From: Chromera velia
Lineage: Eukaryota; Sar; Chromeraceae
Length of the DNA: 44,721 nucleotides
NCBI GenBank assembly: GCA_018398765.1
Contig: JAHBMJ010000361.1
Coordinates: 1 to 44,721 of the forward strand
Direction of reading: 5' to 3'
The notes below the pieces were generated by a model, which did not search any database, was not told the origin of the DNA, and was given only the letters and a program-made list of their open reading frames with translations. Shown here in pieces: positions 1 through 11,032 of the stretch (its first letter is position 1; every line of letters starts with the position of its first letter). The translations under genes and the position numbers were made by a program.

Positions 1-1400
1 ACCTTCGCAGCTTCCAGGAAAAAGAAACACAACAAAACCAAACATAAGCATTATATGAATTATTATATAATGTTTATGTGAGTACGTATTCATATGCTAA
101 TCATTATAAAATTATAATCAAAATGATGGTTCTAAACATATTCAAAATTGATAATGATATTTCTGTTTATAATGATTATGTCCATTATAAATGATATAAT
201 GACATAATAATGATTATAGGATACTAACGGTTCCACCCATAATGATTATGACTTTCAAAGTCACTATGAGATTTCATAATTATTATGAAGGTATCCCTTC
301 GAGTTAACCCAATGATGTACAATGATAAATGAATGTCATTGCACTGTTATACAACTGTTGCTTATATGTTGTAAGGTGTTGCATATGCTTGTCGTGTCTT
401 GATGGAGGTTATCATCGAAAAGCAAAAAAAAAAAAAAAGGCCCTGGAAACCGTTTTTTTTTTTTTTGTTTTTGAAAATTATCCCTAGGAGTTTTTGCATA
501 TGCACAAATAAAATTGTCCTAGATCGAAACTGTCGATTAAAAATCTGACCCCAACATAAAAAACTGTGAATATTATTTTTTAAACTTTGAACATTATTCC
601 GTATATATTGATAAAAGCCTCTAGTACCCCTGTACTCACAAACTGCAGTCAGAACCGTAGCAAGTGGCTGCAAGCAATTTTTTGCGGAATTCAATGTTTA
701 TCATGAAATGCAATCGTTCTACACCCGAGCCCTAGACCCACTTTCCAGCCTCTGAGCCTTGTGCACATGCACGAGGCTGCAGACATCACATGCGACAGGA
801 CAGCCCAAATTGCTAGGGACAGCCGTGACAGAAATTGAAAAAGACCCAACCCAAGATGGGCCTCAGAAGAGAGAGCGCTACGTGCAACTCAATCAGATCA
901 CAAATTGAAAAAGACGCTGCCCAGCTGAGCAGAAAAAACGCTCTCTGCACTCCAAATATGAAAGCAAGTCCCCATTGAAGAGGCATACGTCGCCAGATCG
1001 AGGCACATCTTGGAAGGACCTACAACGGAATCGAACGAAATGGAACGAAGAAAGGAAAGAATCCTCAAGAGGATCCCGCAGTGAGTGCGCCTGTTTTCTC
1101 TGGTCGGACTCCCCGCTCTCTCCCTCAGTCACGCACTTCCCTCCTTGAAGAAGGACTGCACAGTGGGGGTCAGTGCAAACGCGAAACCTGCACACGAACC
1201 ATTCAAAGGCATGCGTGAGAAAGACAATCACTTGAACTCGCAGACGCAAATCTGAACGAAGGAAAGACAAGAAGAAAGATTCCTTCGAATCTCAGTTTGA
1301 AGCTCTGCTTCTTTCAAAGGCAGAACACGAACTGATTATGTCATCACGCCGTGAAGTTCTCTTTTTCCTCTTTGTCCCTCTTCTGTTCCTTTCTCTTCGT
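1..1400. other. AT-rich left edge and 3' flank of the Nudix gene
   Basis: The first 300 bases are strongly AT-rich and repeat variants of ATAATGATTAT several times on both strands. At 424-438 a run of 15 A is followed at 453-466 by a run of 14 T, which can fold into a hairpin around a GC-containing loop. Open frames here (for example minus strand 893-1270) show no family features and no convincing splice signals. The right part probably holds the 3' untranslated region of the Nudix gene that ends near 1401. No gene is recognised. Confidence 0.5.
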
Positions 1401-3665
1401 TCACCTTCCCTTCCCTCTTCTTGTGTTTTGTTGGCATGATTTTCCCATGAGACAGCGCCACAGGGAAGAAAGAAGACGGACGGCGAGCAGAAACAACCAG
1501 AGAAAGAACCACATGGAGGGACAAACACGAAAGCATTTCCAAGGAGGAAAAGATAATTCTGGAGGATTGAAATGAAAGTCTTCTACACTCTTGTCACAGG
1601 AGAGGAGACCGATTTGGATAAAAAAGAATTCTGCACACTGACAATAGACTCCATCGAACAGCCGGCAGCCTTCTCGCGAGAGCTCCTCAAGTTTCTGCAC
1701 ACCACACTCCCCCCAGGCAGAACAATGAGAGGACAGTGAGACAGCTAGACGGGTGGGAATTCATGCGTGGGTTTTTTGAGGGATCCAAGGTGAGGGAGAC
1801 AAAGTGGACTTGCAAGAATTTGAAAGAGCAGGAAGTGGGGCGAGAAAGAAGAAAAAAAGAAGCTAAAGACAAAGCCATCTCTTTTCCTCTCGTCCCTTGT
1901 CTGTCTAAATTTGATCTTCCTTTAATTGTCGCTTTCAGAGTAGAGGCCCGCAATCCCCTCCCACTGCTCTTCTTCCTCTTTGCCCCTCCCCGTCCTTCCT
2001 GTCGTGCTTTATTTCTTTTCTTCTTCGCACCCTCCCTAGCTCCACTGCCGACCTCCAGCATCGAGTCGCAGGGTATCCGGATCACCTGCAACCCCGTGCA
2101 CGGGCAGACACAGACAGAAACATGCAAACACAGGCACACAGAGGCAGACACACGTTCACACGCACGCACACACACACACACTCTCTCTCTCTCTCTCACA
2201 CACACATACACACACTGAGAGAGAGAGAGAGGGAGAGAGGGAGAGAGAGAAAGAGCTGGTTGGGAATTCATATTCAGTTTGTATTTCTTACACCTTTCTT
2301 TTTGACCGACAAACAGAGATCTGGTTGAACGACTGGATAAAAGTGAAGAGGTAGCTACTTCGCTCTTTCCTTCTCTTCAAGCGTCCTTGTCCTTCGCCAT
2401 TTCTTTCTTCCTCTCTTTCTTTTCTTCCTTCTTTCCTGCCTTTTTTCTCCCTTGCCTGCCCTACCTTCCCTTCCCTTCTTCGCCTTCCCGTCTCGTCTCC
2501 GTTCCTTCCCTCCTGGCTAGCTGGCTGGCTCGCTGACTCCCTTTCTCTTTGTTTTCTGGTTTGACTGACGAACCGACGGTCTGAACAAGCAAAAGACAAG
2601 CAGACTTTGTGTTTGATTCAAAGGACGTCCATGTGATTTCATTCTCAAAACTGCACGAGATCAATCAATCAAAGTTTATCTTGTCTTCCGGTCTGCATGC
2701 AGCAGGCCGCCAGCTGGTCGACCTGACCTGAATTTGTTCCTCCTCGTCGAGTTGCTGTTTTGGACTTTTGTTCTCCTCTTTGTCCATGTCCACGTTCACT
2801 GTGATGATCTTGATCGTCTCTCCAGTGATGCCTGCTCACACACACACACACACACACACACTCACTCACTCACATTCACTGAGAAGTCCTCTATCTCACT
2901 TCGATGTGTTGGTTTGTATCAGAATGTGTTTCAAAGAGCAGGATAAGGCTATTTAGTCGTTCTCTTGATGCTCACCGAAACATGACTGCGCACAGAGAGA
3001 GGACTTTACCTGATTGTACTGTGAGCGATTCAACACTTTTCATGAAGGTCTGCCTGTGTTTCGCTCACTCACTCACAAGCTCACTCACAAGTGCCCCTTT
3101 TCTCTCTCTCTTCTTTGGTCCCCTTTGGGACTTTGCTCACTCATTCACAAGCCCAAACTTTTCTGCATGAGTGCACGCATGCTGCCACACAAAGCAAACA
3201 AACACGCTTCCTTCTACACCTGCGACGAAGACGACGAGTTCCCTCCGAACAGTCCCATCCATTCATTGTTTGATTTCTCCTCTGCGATTGAGTTGTGAAT
3301 GAGTGAGTGAAAATAAGGTACGGACACGAAGATGGAAGGACAACAGATAATCAAACCGACCCTCCCACCCACGCGCTGACCAACCAGGACAGAGACACAA
3401 ATTGGGTGATTTCCCGACGACCTCCCCGATGAATCCCGTCTCCTCCCTGAGTTCCCTTATCGCTGCCTGCTCAGGAGTCTCGCCTTCGTCGATCAACCCA
3501 GCAGGAAGCTCAATCGTGTCTGTGCCTACTGGAGGCCTACAGGCAGGAATATTTGTTGTCAGTTCACTCGACCAGTCAGACACCGCAGGCCGAGCCGATA
3601 CATCGGCTGATGCCGCAATGCATTCTCTCTCGCATATGCGCGCTCACACTTTCTTTCTCTCTCTC

Positions 3666-3731
<66 letters not shown>

Positions 3732-3833
3732 TTCTTTCTTTCTTTCTTTCTTTCTTTTCTTTCTTTCCTTTCTTTCCTTCCCTTCCTTCCCTTCCCTCCC
3801 TTCTTCTTTCCTTCTTTCCTTCTTTCCTTCTTC

Positions 3834-3865
<32 letters not shown>

Positions 3866-5043
3866 TTTCTTTCTTTTTCTTTCTCTTTCTCTTTCTTTCT
3901 CTTTCTTTTTCTTTCTTTTTCTTTCTTTTTCTTTCTTTTTCTTTCTTTCTGTCTCTCTCCCTCTCTCTCTCTCTCTCTCACACACACACAACCGCTCTCC
4001 GCACCACGCCCCCCACCTCTTCTACCAACTTGGTTCTTCTTCTCCTGCCGTCTTGAACCTCACAAAACTTGACCTGTAGTGCTGATTACAAAACATCTGC
4101 AGGCACTTTGGTGACTGTTGTCTCTTCAAAGATATAACCGCCCCCCCCCTTCCCCCCCCTACCTGAACTGTCGGACGAAGACCATCTCCGGAGGTTTCTT
4201 CTCCTTCGAGTGCGTGAGGAATGCAACGATGGCCACTGCGTCCAGAGAGTCGGGGTTGGACTCCGTCTTTTTTGCTGTCGTCCTCTGCACCCCCTCCCAC
4301 TGCCTCTCCTTCCCTGTCTGATCCTTGAAGAATATGCGGCAGAGCTTCAGCCTGTGAAGGGAAGGGAACAGAAAGTGAAGAATATTCGGCAGAGCTTCAG
4401 CCTGTGCAGGGAAGGGAACAGAAGGAAGAATATGCGGCAGAGCTTCAGCCTGTGCAGGGAAGGGAAGAGAAGGGAAAAGAAAGGGAAAAAAGGGGGAATG
4501 AATGACTGTATATTCCGTTCAGAGCATCCGAAACGGCACTTTTTTGTTGTAGTGTCAGCCTGAGTGTCCTTCTCATTGTCGAGGTGGAGTCAATCCTCTT
4601 CTGATTGGAGCAGAGAACCGAAGACAGAGAGACGGCAGGACATGCCAGGGAGGCAAAGGCAAACAATTCATTGGATACACAACGTATCACCAAAGTATTC
4701 CTCTCCCGCCCCCCCCTGATCCTGAGCCTAAGCTGACTGACCACTTGAGTGTGTGGACGTCCTCCACCTTTGTGACCTCTCCGAACATGACGACAGAGGA
4801 AGAGAAGTGCCGTCTCTGGTGGAAGGAGGTCTGCCTCTGGGTGGAGACGGACGAGAAGAAGGAGGAGGGAGCGGCAGGCGCCCGGGGAAGGAAGTGGAGT
4901 CTTGAAATCTGTCGGGGTGCTTTTATTGGGCACACCGAGAGGAAGGCCGCTTGGTGTGTAAGGTGGGGCAAGAGGAAGGATAGAACTAGGACGCGACACT
5001 TATTGAAGAGTTTGAATCTCGTTTCACGAAAACCCAGTGGCAT
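1401..5043 (-). CDS. ADP-sugar (ADP-ribose type) Nudix hydrolase, NUDT5-like, six exons
   Basis: Exons on the minus strand are 5043-4742, 4351-4163, 3536-3385, 2831-2728, 2085-2053 and 1694-1401; all joins keep frame and give 357 residues. Exon 3 carries a perfect Nudix box: G177, E183, R191-E192, E195-E196, G198. P214 lies 15-16 residues beyond the box, the spacing that marks the ADP-ribose pyrophosphatase subfamily. Sequence before the box (QFRPP, ELPAGL) and after it (exons 4-6, including [11 protein letters not shown]) follows human NUDT5 in order. Family members hydrolyse ADP-ribose or ADP-sugars to AMP plus sugar phosphate, using Mg2+ bound by the box glutamates. The first 85 or so residues are an extension rich in Arg, Ser and Phe ending in RRHFSSS, which looks like a mitochondrial presequence; a shorter start at the Met after SSSVV is possible. 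Exon 5 is only 33 nt. The C-terminal tail of exon 6, beyond the NUDT5 homology, is doubtful and the true stop may follow another intron. The gene is divergent from the GGPP synthase. Confidence 0.85.
3649..3950 (+). repeat. 302-nt uninterrupted polypyrimidine tract in Nudix intron 2
   Basis: From 3649 to 3950 the plus strand contains only C and T: first a CT dinucleotide block, then CTTT, CCTT and CTTTTT variants. A single G at 3951 breaks it before more CT and a short CA run to about 3990. The tract lies inside intron 2 (3537-4162) of the Nudix gene, so the pre-mRNA carries it as a GA/GAAA purine tract. Mirror-symmetric purine-pyrimidine DNA of this length can form triplex (H-DNA). Open frames across it in several phases are composition artefacts. 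Confidence 0.95.
4327..4472 (-). repeat. Three tandem copies of a 3' splice site plus exon start
   Basis: Three units of 50, 48 and 48 bp (4327-4376, 4377-4424, 4425-4472) nearly repeat each other. Read on the minus strand, each contains a pyrimidine stretch, a CACAG acceptor and the first 25 nt of Nudix exon 2 (GCTGAAGCTCTGCC then CATATTCTTC or a close variant). Candidate acceptors place the first exon base at 4351, 4401 or 4449. Only 4351 gives an open reading frame; using 4401 or 4449 brings a TGA into frame within the next copy. The copies therefore look like a duplicated splice acceptor, with the most downstream one functional. Confidence 0.85.
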
Positions 5044-5855
5044 TCCTAGGAGACGGGAACAAAATCAATTAAGAATTTGCATCGACGGAGAGACACAGAC
5101 GGGAGGGAGGGCCCACTTCGCTCCGAAGGCAGAGGAAGAATTGTACGAATCTTTTCTGACTTTTCTTGTCGACGCTCTGCGAACGAGGTATTCCTATATA
5201 TGCGATGTCAGTGGCCCTGTCGTTTGCCAACCTCCGACAGCGCTTCCTCGCTCAGTTGATCCGCCAAAGTAAAAAGCGCTGAACGATCAGGTCATTGCAC
5301 TTCGACCTTAGTGGCCACGCTCGCGCATCTTGAGATGCTTTACTTTTGCTGTGAACAGATATGGCAGATATGGACAGCCCATGAGATCACAGTCCGTTGT
5401 TGAACGAGTAGACGGATGCATCCTGACAAAACGAATTAAATTCTTGAATGAATGCTCGCGGATTGCGCGCGCATGCATGGAGCTATTCATATCGGTAATT
5501 ATCGGTATATATAGGGCTTTCACAATCTTTCACAGCTAGTGCTTTGCATCTTCGAGATTCGATGATTTGAATTTTGATCGAGATTCTGTCCTCGAGACTG
5601 TCTCGGCAAAAGAAAAGGATCAGCTTCAGGCTGAGAGCTCAATAAGAAGTCACTGGAGAGAGAGGTAAAGCTGCCCAAAGCATAAGCTGACTCTTATCCT
5701 GGTCACTGCGTGGACGCAGGGGTCCACCAGACTGAGCCGAGTCAGAGCTCATAGCTTCCCGCCTCGCTCCTTGCTCTCCTCTGCTCAACGGGGCAACTCT
5801 TCCTCTTCTGACTAGTTGCCTTTCTGTTAGAGATATCTTATCGACTGTTGGAAGG
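5044..5855. promoter_or_regulatory. Divergent promoter interval, Nudix / GGPP synthase
   Basis: The two start codons face away from each other across about 810 bp, so both promoters must lie here unless one is set further inside a gene. A TATA-like TATATATAG is at 5506-5514, oriented towards the GGPP synthase about 340 bp upstream of its ATG. Another TATATAT-type sequence lies near 5194. A GCATGCATG palindrome at about 5471 resembles motifs bound by some apicomplexan AP2 factors. No transcription start can be fixed from sequence alone. Confidence 0.4.
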
Positions 5856-7034
5856 ATGAAACTCTTCCGGCAGTCTCGCTTCGTTCTGTTGAGTCTTCTC
5901 TTGGACGTTTCTCTTCTTCTCTCCTCCTCTCCTATTGTCTCTGGCTGGGTTCTGTCGTCCTCTCCCTCTCTTCCCTCCCGTTCTCGCAAGACGAAGAGCC
6001 ATGCGTCTCCATGCAGGCTGTGTCTGAAGGCAGTAGCCTCAGAGGAGAGAGAGAGGGTATTGGAGGACGCAGTGGTCTCCCCAGAAGGTTCCCCAGAGGC
6101 GCGCCGTCTCTTTGAGATGGCAGGAGAGTTTGACCTCCCGGCCTATGTCAAAGAGAAACTGCCAAGGATAGAAGCAGCACTCGATAAATCGATTCCGAAA
6201 GTGTCGTCAAGCCCCAGAGCAAATCCCATCCTTGAGTCTATGCGCTATTCTCTTCTCGCGCCTGCGAAGCGCATTCGACCGGTGCTCTGTCTGGCTGCGT
6301 GCGAGCTTTTCGGAGGTTCTGAGAAGGAGTGCATGGCCAGCGCGGTCGCTCTGGAGATGATTCACACGATGAGTTTGATCCATGATGACTTGCCGGCAAT
6401 GGACAACGAAAGCCTAAGGAGAGGCATCCCGACGAACCATGTGAAGTTTGGAGAGAACGTCGCGATCCTCGCAGGGGACGCGCTTTTGTCTGAGTCGTTC
6501 AAACACGTTGCAGAGAAAGCCGTTGATAGCGAGACGGCCATTTCGCCTGCAATTGCTGCCGAGCTAATTGTGAAGATTGGGGAAGCGGTAGGACCTGAGG
6601 GTCTCGCAGGGGGTCAAACTGCGGATGTTGAGTGTGAGGGGAAGAGCGGGGTCAGTTTGGAGGATCTTCTTTGGATCCATCGGAAGAAGACGGCAGTGCT
6701 TTTGCGTGCGTCATGTGGGTGTGGGGCGTTGGTGGGGGGCGCAGGTCCTGAGGATGTGGACAGGTTGGAAGGGTTTGCAGAGCGTATTGGTTTAGCATTT
6801 CAGATTCGGGATGACATTTTGGACCTGACGCAGAGTTCAGAAGAGTTGGGGAAGACGGCAGGGAAGGATGTGAATGTGTCCAAAACGACGTATCCGAAGT
6901 TAAAGGGACTCGAATGGAGTAGGAGGGAGGCCGAGAATCTGGTTGCACAAGCCATAGAGTTGTTGGTACCTTTTGGGGAGAGGGCTGTGCCCTTGGCGGC
7001 TCTTGCTCGGTTCATTGTAGAGAGAAAGAATTAA
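5856..7034 (+). CDS. Geranylgeranyl diphosphate synthase, plastid-targeted
   Basis: A single open frame of 392 residues encodes a trans-isoprenyl diphosphate synthase that condenses IPP with allylic diphosphates. The first aspartate-rich motif is DDLPAMD (177-183), followed by NESLRRG; the second is DDILD (319-323). GGQ at 252-254 and Lys-Thr at 278-279 are also conserved. Met and Ser stand five and four residues before the first motif, as in plant and cyanobacterial GGPP synthases, which favours a C20 product for carotenoids and the chlorophyll phytyl chain. Residues 1-30 form a hydrophobic signal peptide, with likely cleavage near IVSG before Trp31. A Ser/Arg-rich stretch to about residue 60 reads as a transit peptide, so import into a secondary plastid through the ER is inferred. 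The mature enzyme starts near residue 85. It has no intron, unlike the other three cellular genes here. A FPP or longer-chain product cannot be excluded from sequence alone. Confidence 0.93.
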   Translation: MKLFRQSRFVLLSLLLDVSLLLSSSPIVSGWVLSSSPSLPSRSRKTKSHASPCRLCLKAVASEERERVLEDAVVSPEGSPEARRLFEMAGEFDLPAYVKEKLPRIEAALDKSIPKVSSSPRANPILESMRYSLLAPAKRIRPVLCLAACELFGGSEKECMASAVALEMIHTMSLIHDDLPAMDNESLRRGIPTNHVKFGENVAILAGDALLSESFKHVAEKAVDSETAISPAIAAELIVKIGEAVGPEGLAGGQTADVECEGKSGVSLEDLLWIHRKKTAVLLRASCGCGALVGGAGPEDVDRLEGFAERIGLAFQIRDDILDLTQSSEELGKTAGKDVNVSKTTYPKLKGLEWSRREAENLVAQAIELLVPFGERAVPLAALARFIVERKN

Positions 7035-10000
7035 GTGAACATCCATCGATGAGAGAAAAAAAAAGAGAGTGGGAGAAAGAGGTGGGAGGGTTTTGATATG
7101 AAAAAGAAGACACTTGAATAGTAGTAGTGATTCTATCTGAGCAGCTGCAGGCCCTGTCGAGTGCATGGATGGGCAGACGGTATGGAAGGAAGTGGAACCG
7201 CAAGGAGAGCAATGAAAGGAAAAGACTGTCACTGGTGTACGTCAGACGGATGAAGTAGAAAAGGATGAGGGAGAGTGTGTCTCTGACGTTTTGATTCATT
7301 CAGTTTGTAATCAGTTCCTTTGAAAGCCGTGACCAGACCAAAAGAATGTACAGAGAGTGGCAAAGGATCTTTTGCAGAGAGACGGAGAGGCATGCAGCAA
7401 GAGAGGACCTGCATGCATGGCTTTGGATGGATGTTCCAGCTAGGCTGCATGGATTGCGTGCAGGGTTGACGTAGTTGACAAGTAAACGGTCTGTCTGATT
7501 GGAGTCAGTCAAGTCAACGTAGTGGTGTTATGACTGAATGAGGTGTGAGTTGTCGGCCTCGAATGCGTCTTTTCTGTCGGCAAATGCGCTCGTCGGTTTT
7601 TGTTCTTTACTGCACCTGGTGTGAGAGGCTTAGAGGTAGGGACGCAACAATAGCAGGTCCTTCTATTGAGGTTGGTGGGGAAAGAAAGAGAGAAAAAAAA
7701 CACAACGTAACAAAGCAAACAACAGAAAGGGACGAGCCAGAACAGATGGAGAAGAAGAGGGGGCGGAAAAAGAGGAGTTTTGTGATGTGTCTGCATGTCT
7801 CCTGATTTGCATGCATGCAGTCAACTGTCGATGCGGATCTCTGTTTGGCTTCACTAACTGAATTTTGATTTTGTCTGCAAATCCTCTGCAGATCTGAATG
7901 ACTGGTTTTTGGTTGTTTTACCCCGTTTCTCTTTTGTCAAGGTCTGCTTCACAACTCATTTGTTCGCACTGCTTCGCAGGTTCATCGATTCATTAAATCA
8001 TCTATTCCACTATTCCATCGTTCAGTCGTTGATTCATTCGATCCTTCATCCACGCAGTCGTTTTGGTGTCACTGTGTCAGTAGGAGGACGTTGATTGATT
8101 TTTGGGTGTAGAAGTATCTAGAGGCTTCATCGTAGTCGCATGCATGAAGTCGCATTGGAAAACCAAAACACGATAATGCAGAAAAAGCAATGAGCAACAG
8201 TATTGGGAAATGTTATATATATGTTTGTTATTTTTGGGAGTTAATTAGTACTAGAGTTAGTAGACATTGACTGGTGTGTGTTATGCGCTGAGGTGGAATA
8301 TGCGATGAATTGACAGAGTATTATAGAGTATATCTAGGAGTATATGGAGAAGCCATATAGTAATTAGTATAGTAACTTTGAAAGGAATTAATTAATTAAA
8401 AGAAATGCGATCGAAATTAGAACACCAGCTATAGAACAAAAGATTTATTAGTGTCCGATGCATGCTCTGCTTTGCCCAGACCATTGCACGCTAGACTTGT
8501 TCAATATTATTAATCTCATGTATTGATGGACACTCAAGCTTGCAAATACTAAAGTGCTAGCTCGAAGCAGAGGCATATCAACGTAGCAATTTTTTTTTTT
8601 TTAGGTAAACAATTGCTTAAGAATTTGTTTTGATTATTTTTTGACGCCGCCGAAGATTAAAACAGACAAAAACAGCTAGCATTACGTTTGTTTTGTACTA
8701 GGTTTTATAATCGTTTATACGTTATTGATTGAATGTTTTACTGATAATTAAATTGGTACCAGGCTAGGTGTCGCTCGCACAGCGCGCTATTACGGGTATT
8801 CAACCTAATTGTTGGTTGATCATAGTTGATCTGATACTATTGGTCACAAAGCATAACAAAGTATACTAAAGTACGTTGTCTTTAATTGAAGTACTGTTGA
8901 TTAAACTTGATCTTATTTTTAAGTATAAATAATTTGGAATTTTTAAAAGTCGAATGGACATCTAAGTATAAGTATCTTGGTTGTGTGTTCTTTGAGGGAG
9001 GGCTCCTGGATTTGGGGGCTGGGAACTAGGCCCTCCAAAATGATGATTGAGGGTTTTATCATGCCAGTGCATAAAAGAAATCTGTGTCGCAGTGCCTAGG
9101 CACGCAAACTCGGCGCGCGATGTGCGTGATGATGCAGGCTGGGCTGGGTACCCGTGGGGCCCATGCATAGACGCGCCTGGCGGGCCCCAGCACTGCTCTG
9201 ACAGTGCTTACTTTGACGCACGCGAGTGGCTAAAACACTCAACTTATCGAGTTTTCAATGCGTTGTTCGATCTAACTGTTCTGACGTCTGTTGTTGGAGG
9301 TGTTGTATAAAGCCAAAGCATAGTTACTGAAGTATCAGAGATAGACAAATGTTTGCAGAGCGTAAATTAAACAGCTCTCTTCCCCCCTGGAGCTCTTTGG
9401 TGTTGTTCCTGAAGCGATCTTTTGTTATTGATTGAGCAGTCTGACGTGGGAAGATATCGATGATTGTGAATCACTCGCTGGTGACGGATGATAGTCAGTC
9501 AATCAACATTCTCATTGCCTTCACAGGTTTTTCAACAGCTTATGAAACTCATTCTGTGTTTGACATTGCAGGTCGGAGTGCTTATGCAGCCTGTGAAAAA
9601 CAATTGGAAGACCTTTAAGAGCAAGAAGGGGGGGATTTCGGAGGATAGCACGTGCAGACAGACGAGAACAACAGTTACTCATTCCAAACGAACGTTTCCT
9701 TTCTCATCTCCTCCTTGAAGTTCGTTTATGTCAACAATTTTCCAGAGCATGAAAGTTTGGGAGGAAGATTAGGGTCCTTTGATTGCGTTTTGGGTGGAGA
9801 ACAGTCAGGGTGAGGGTGGGGGTCTCCCCCACGTCTTGTGGAGACGGCCTATTAGATTGCTCCTGATGGTTCGTTTTTACTGACTAATCCGGTCGAAAAT
9901 GATGAGAGAGACAAAATATTGGGGAAGAAGTATATTTTTGATCATATTTCTCGCACGTGATGAGGCATGGGACCTGCTTGTGCTTGGTTTGCGCGGAGAT

Positions 10001-10200
10001 GGACAACAGCAGGGCTGTTTGTTTTTTCGGTGTCGTCTCGGCAGAAAAAGAAGTCTTTGTATCCCCTTTATCTCTCTTGAAAGAGGGGACAGTTGACTGC
10101 ACAGAGAAATTATTTCTGGCATAATTCAAAGAGGAAGAAGGGGTCCTAATTTGACTTTTATTGGGAAAGACAGACAGGTGTACAAGAGTATGACGTAGAG
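7035..10200. other. Long non-coding interval, no gene recognised
   Basis: The first kilobase after the GGPP synthase stop is presumably 3' untranslated and spacer sequence and contains several GCATGC palindromes (near 7390, 7413, 7810). From about 8100 to 8960 the DNA is AT-rich with no usable frame. A plus-strand segment at 9488-9718 has an acceptor-like TTCACAG before GTTTTTC and a GTCAGT before it, but the exon fragments match no family I recognise. A small GC-rich patch at 9090-9190 contains a GGGCCC inverted pair. Nothing here is supported as a gene. Confidence 0.4.
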
Positions 10201-10339
10201 TTGCAGCCGGAAGGGGGACTCTGGAAAGTAACCCAACTGTGGGAGAGAAGCATAGCGAGGATGTCGATTGTGTCCTGTGGAGCCTATAGAAGCCGACAAA
10301 CCCTATGGAAGAGGCCCCCCCCTGTAAAACCAGGAAAAG

Positions 10340-10878
10340 GTGCACTCACTTCCCCTCCCCGGCCCCTTCATTCAACAGATTGCTCTCCGGAGGTCTGGAT
10401 TCTCTCATGATGCCGCTGCCCCTCCAAAGCAGCCACCTGCCCCACTGGCACTAATGGGGCAGCCCCCTGGTATTCCACCGTCAGCTATAAGAGGGTTTCT
10501 CCCCCGAGTACCCAGAGGTCCCCACCCACTAGCCAGAGGCCCCGCGAGAGGCCCTCTCTCTACTCTTCCTCCCATGCCACATTTTTTTGTTGGTGTCCCT
10601 GGCAGTGCCTCAGCGGCCGCAGCTGTACAGCACCCAAAAACACCAGCAGCACAGTCAGCCTTTTGGCTAGATACGGGGAAAAATACACTTCGTTGCAATA
10701 CGTTCACACCTCTACAACACTTCTTGTCCTCTTTAGCACCTCTTATAATTGTTTTTGCTTGTATCGGAGGGGAGAAGAACATAGAAACGCTCTTGCTGCC
10801 TACCAGAGGGAATTGAGAGTGCGTGAGGCAAAGGACAAAACGGAGATAGCCGATGAGCTAGGCTCTGATGGACTTTAG
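10340..10878 (+). CDS. Possible proline-rich coding fragment (doubtful)
   Basis: A plus-strand frame from about 10340 to 10816 translates to a Pro/Ala/Gly-rich segment (PPKQPPAPLALMGQPPGIPP and similar). A second short frame, after an acceptor-like CTACCAG near 10808, gives an Arg/Glu-rich helix-like stretch ending in ADELGSDGL at 10878. Together they could be two exons of an unknown protein. No domain, start context or GTCAG-type donor links them, and the opposite strand is also open over 10405-10782. I do not recognise the family; it may be composition bias. Confidence 0.2.
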
Positions 10879-11032
10879 CGTTTCGGTGGGAGGACTAGTG
10901 GGAGGATAAGTGGAAACTCAAAGTATGTTGAAAGTAGCGTTTTTTTCGATTGACACACCCGAAGACTCCGTTCTTTTTCTGCACACTTGTCGCCACGGCT
11001 TATAGTCGAACTCTGTCAGGCAAGACACAACG

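Noticed and set aside
1800-1830. Exon candidate VHFVSLTLD before the last Nudix exon
   Set aside because: It resembles the family locally, but its acceptor would need the wrong phase; the 33-nt exon at 2053-2085 fits both splice sites, phase and alignment.
2122-2328. Frames over the CA/CT/GA microsatellites near 2160-2250
   Set aside because: Repeat-derived peptides with no independent coding signal; they lie inside Nudix intron 4 or beside the 33-nt exon.
3263-3384. Extension of the Nudix frame beyond 3385 on the minus strand
   Set aside because: After the codons for CPG the residues leave the NUDT5 pattern, while joining to 2831 restores it in phase.
3402-4079. Long plus- and minus-strand frames across the CT/GA tract
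   Set aside because: They translate to Ser/Leu/Phe or Lys/Arg/Glu repeats in several phases at once, as any pure pyrimidine tract does, and lie inside Nudix intron 2.
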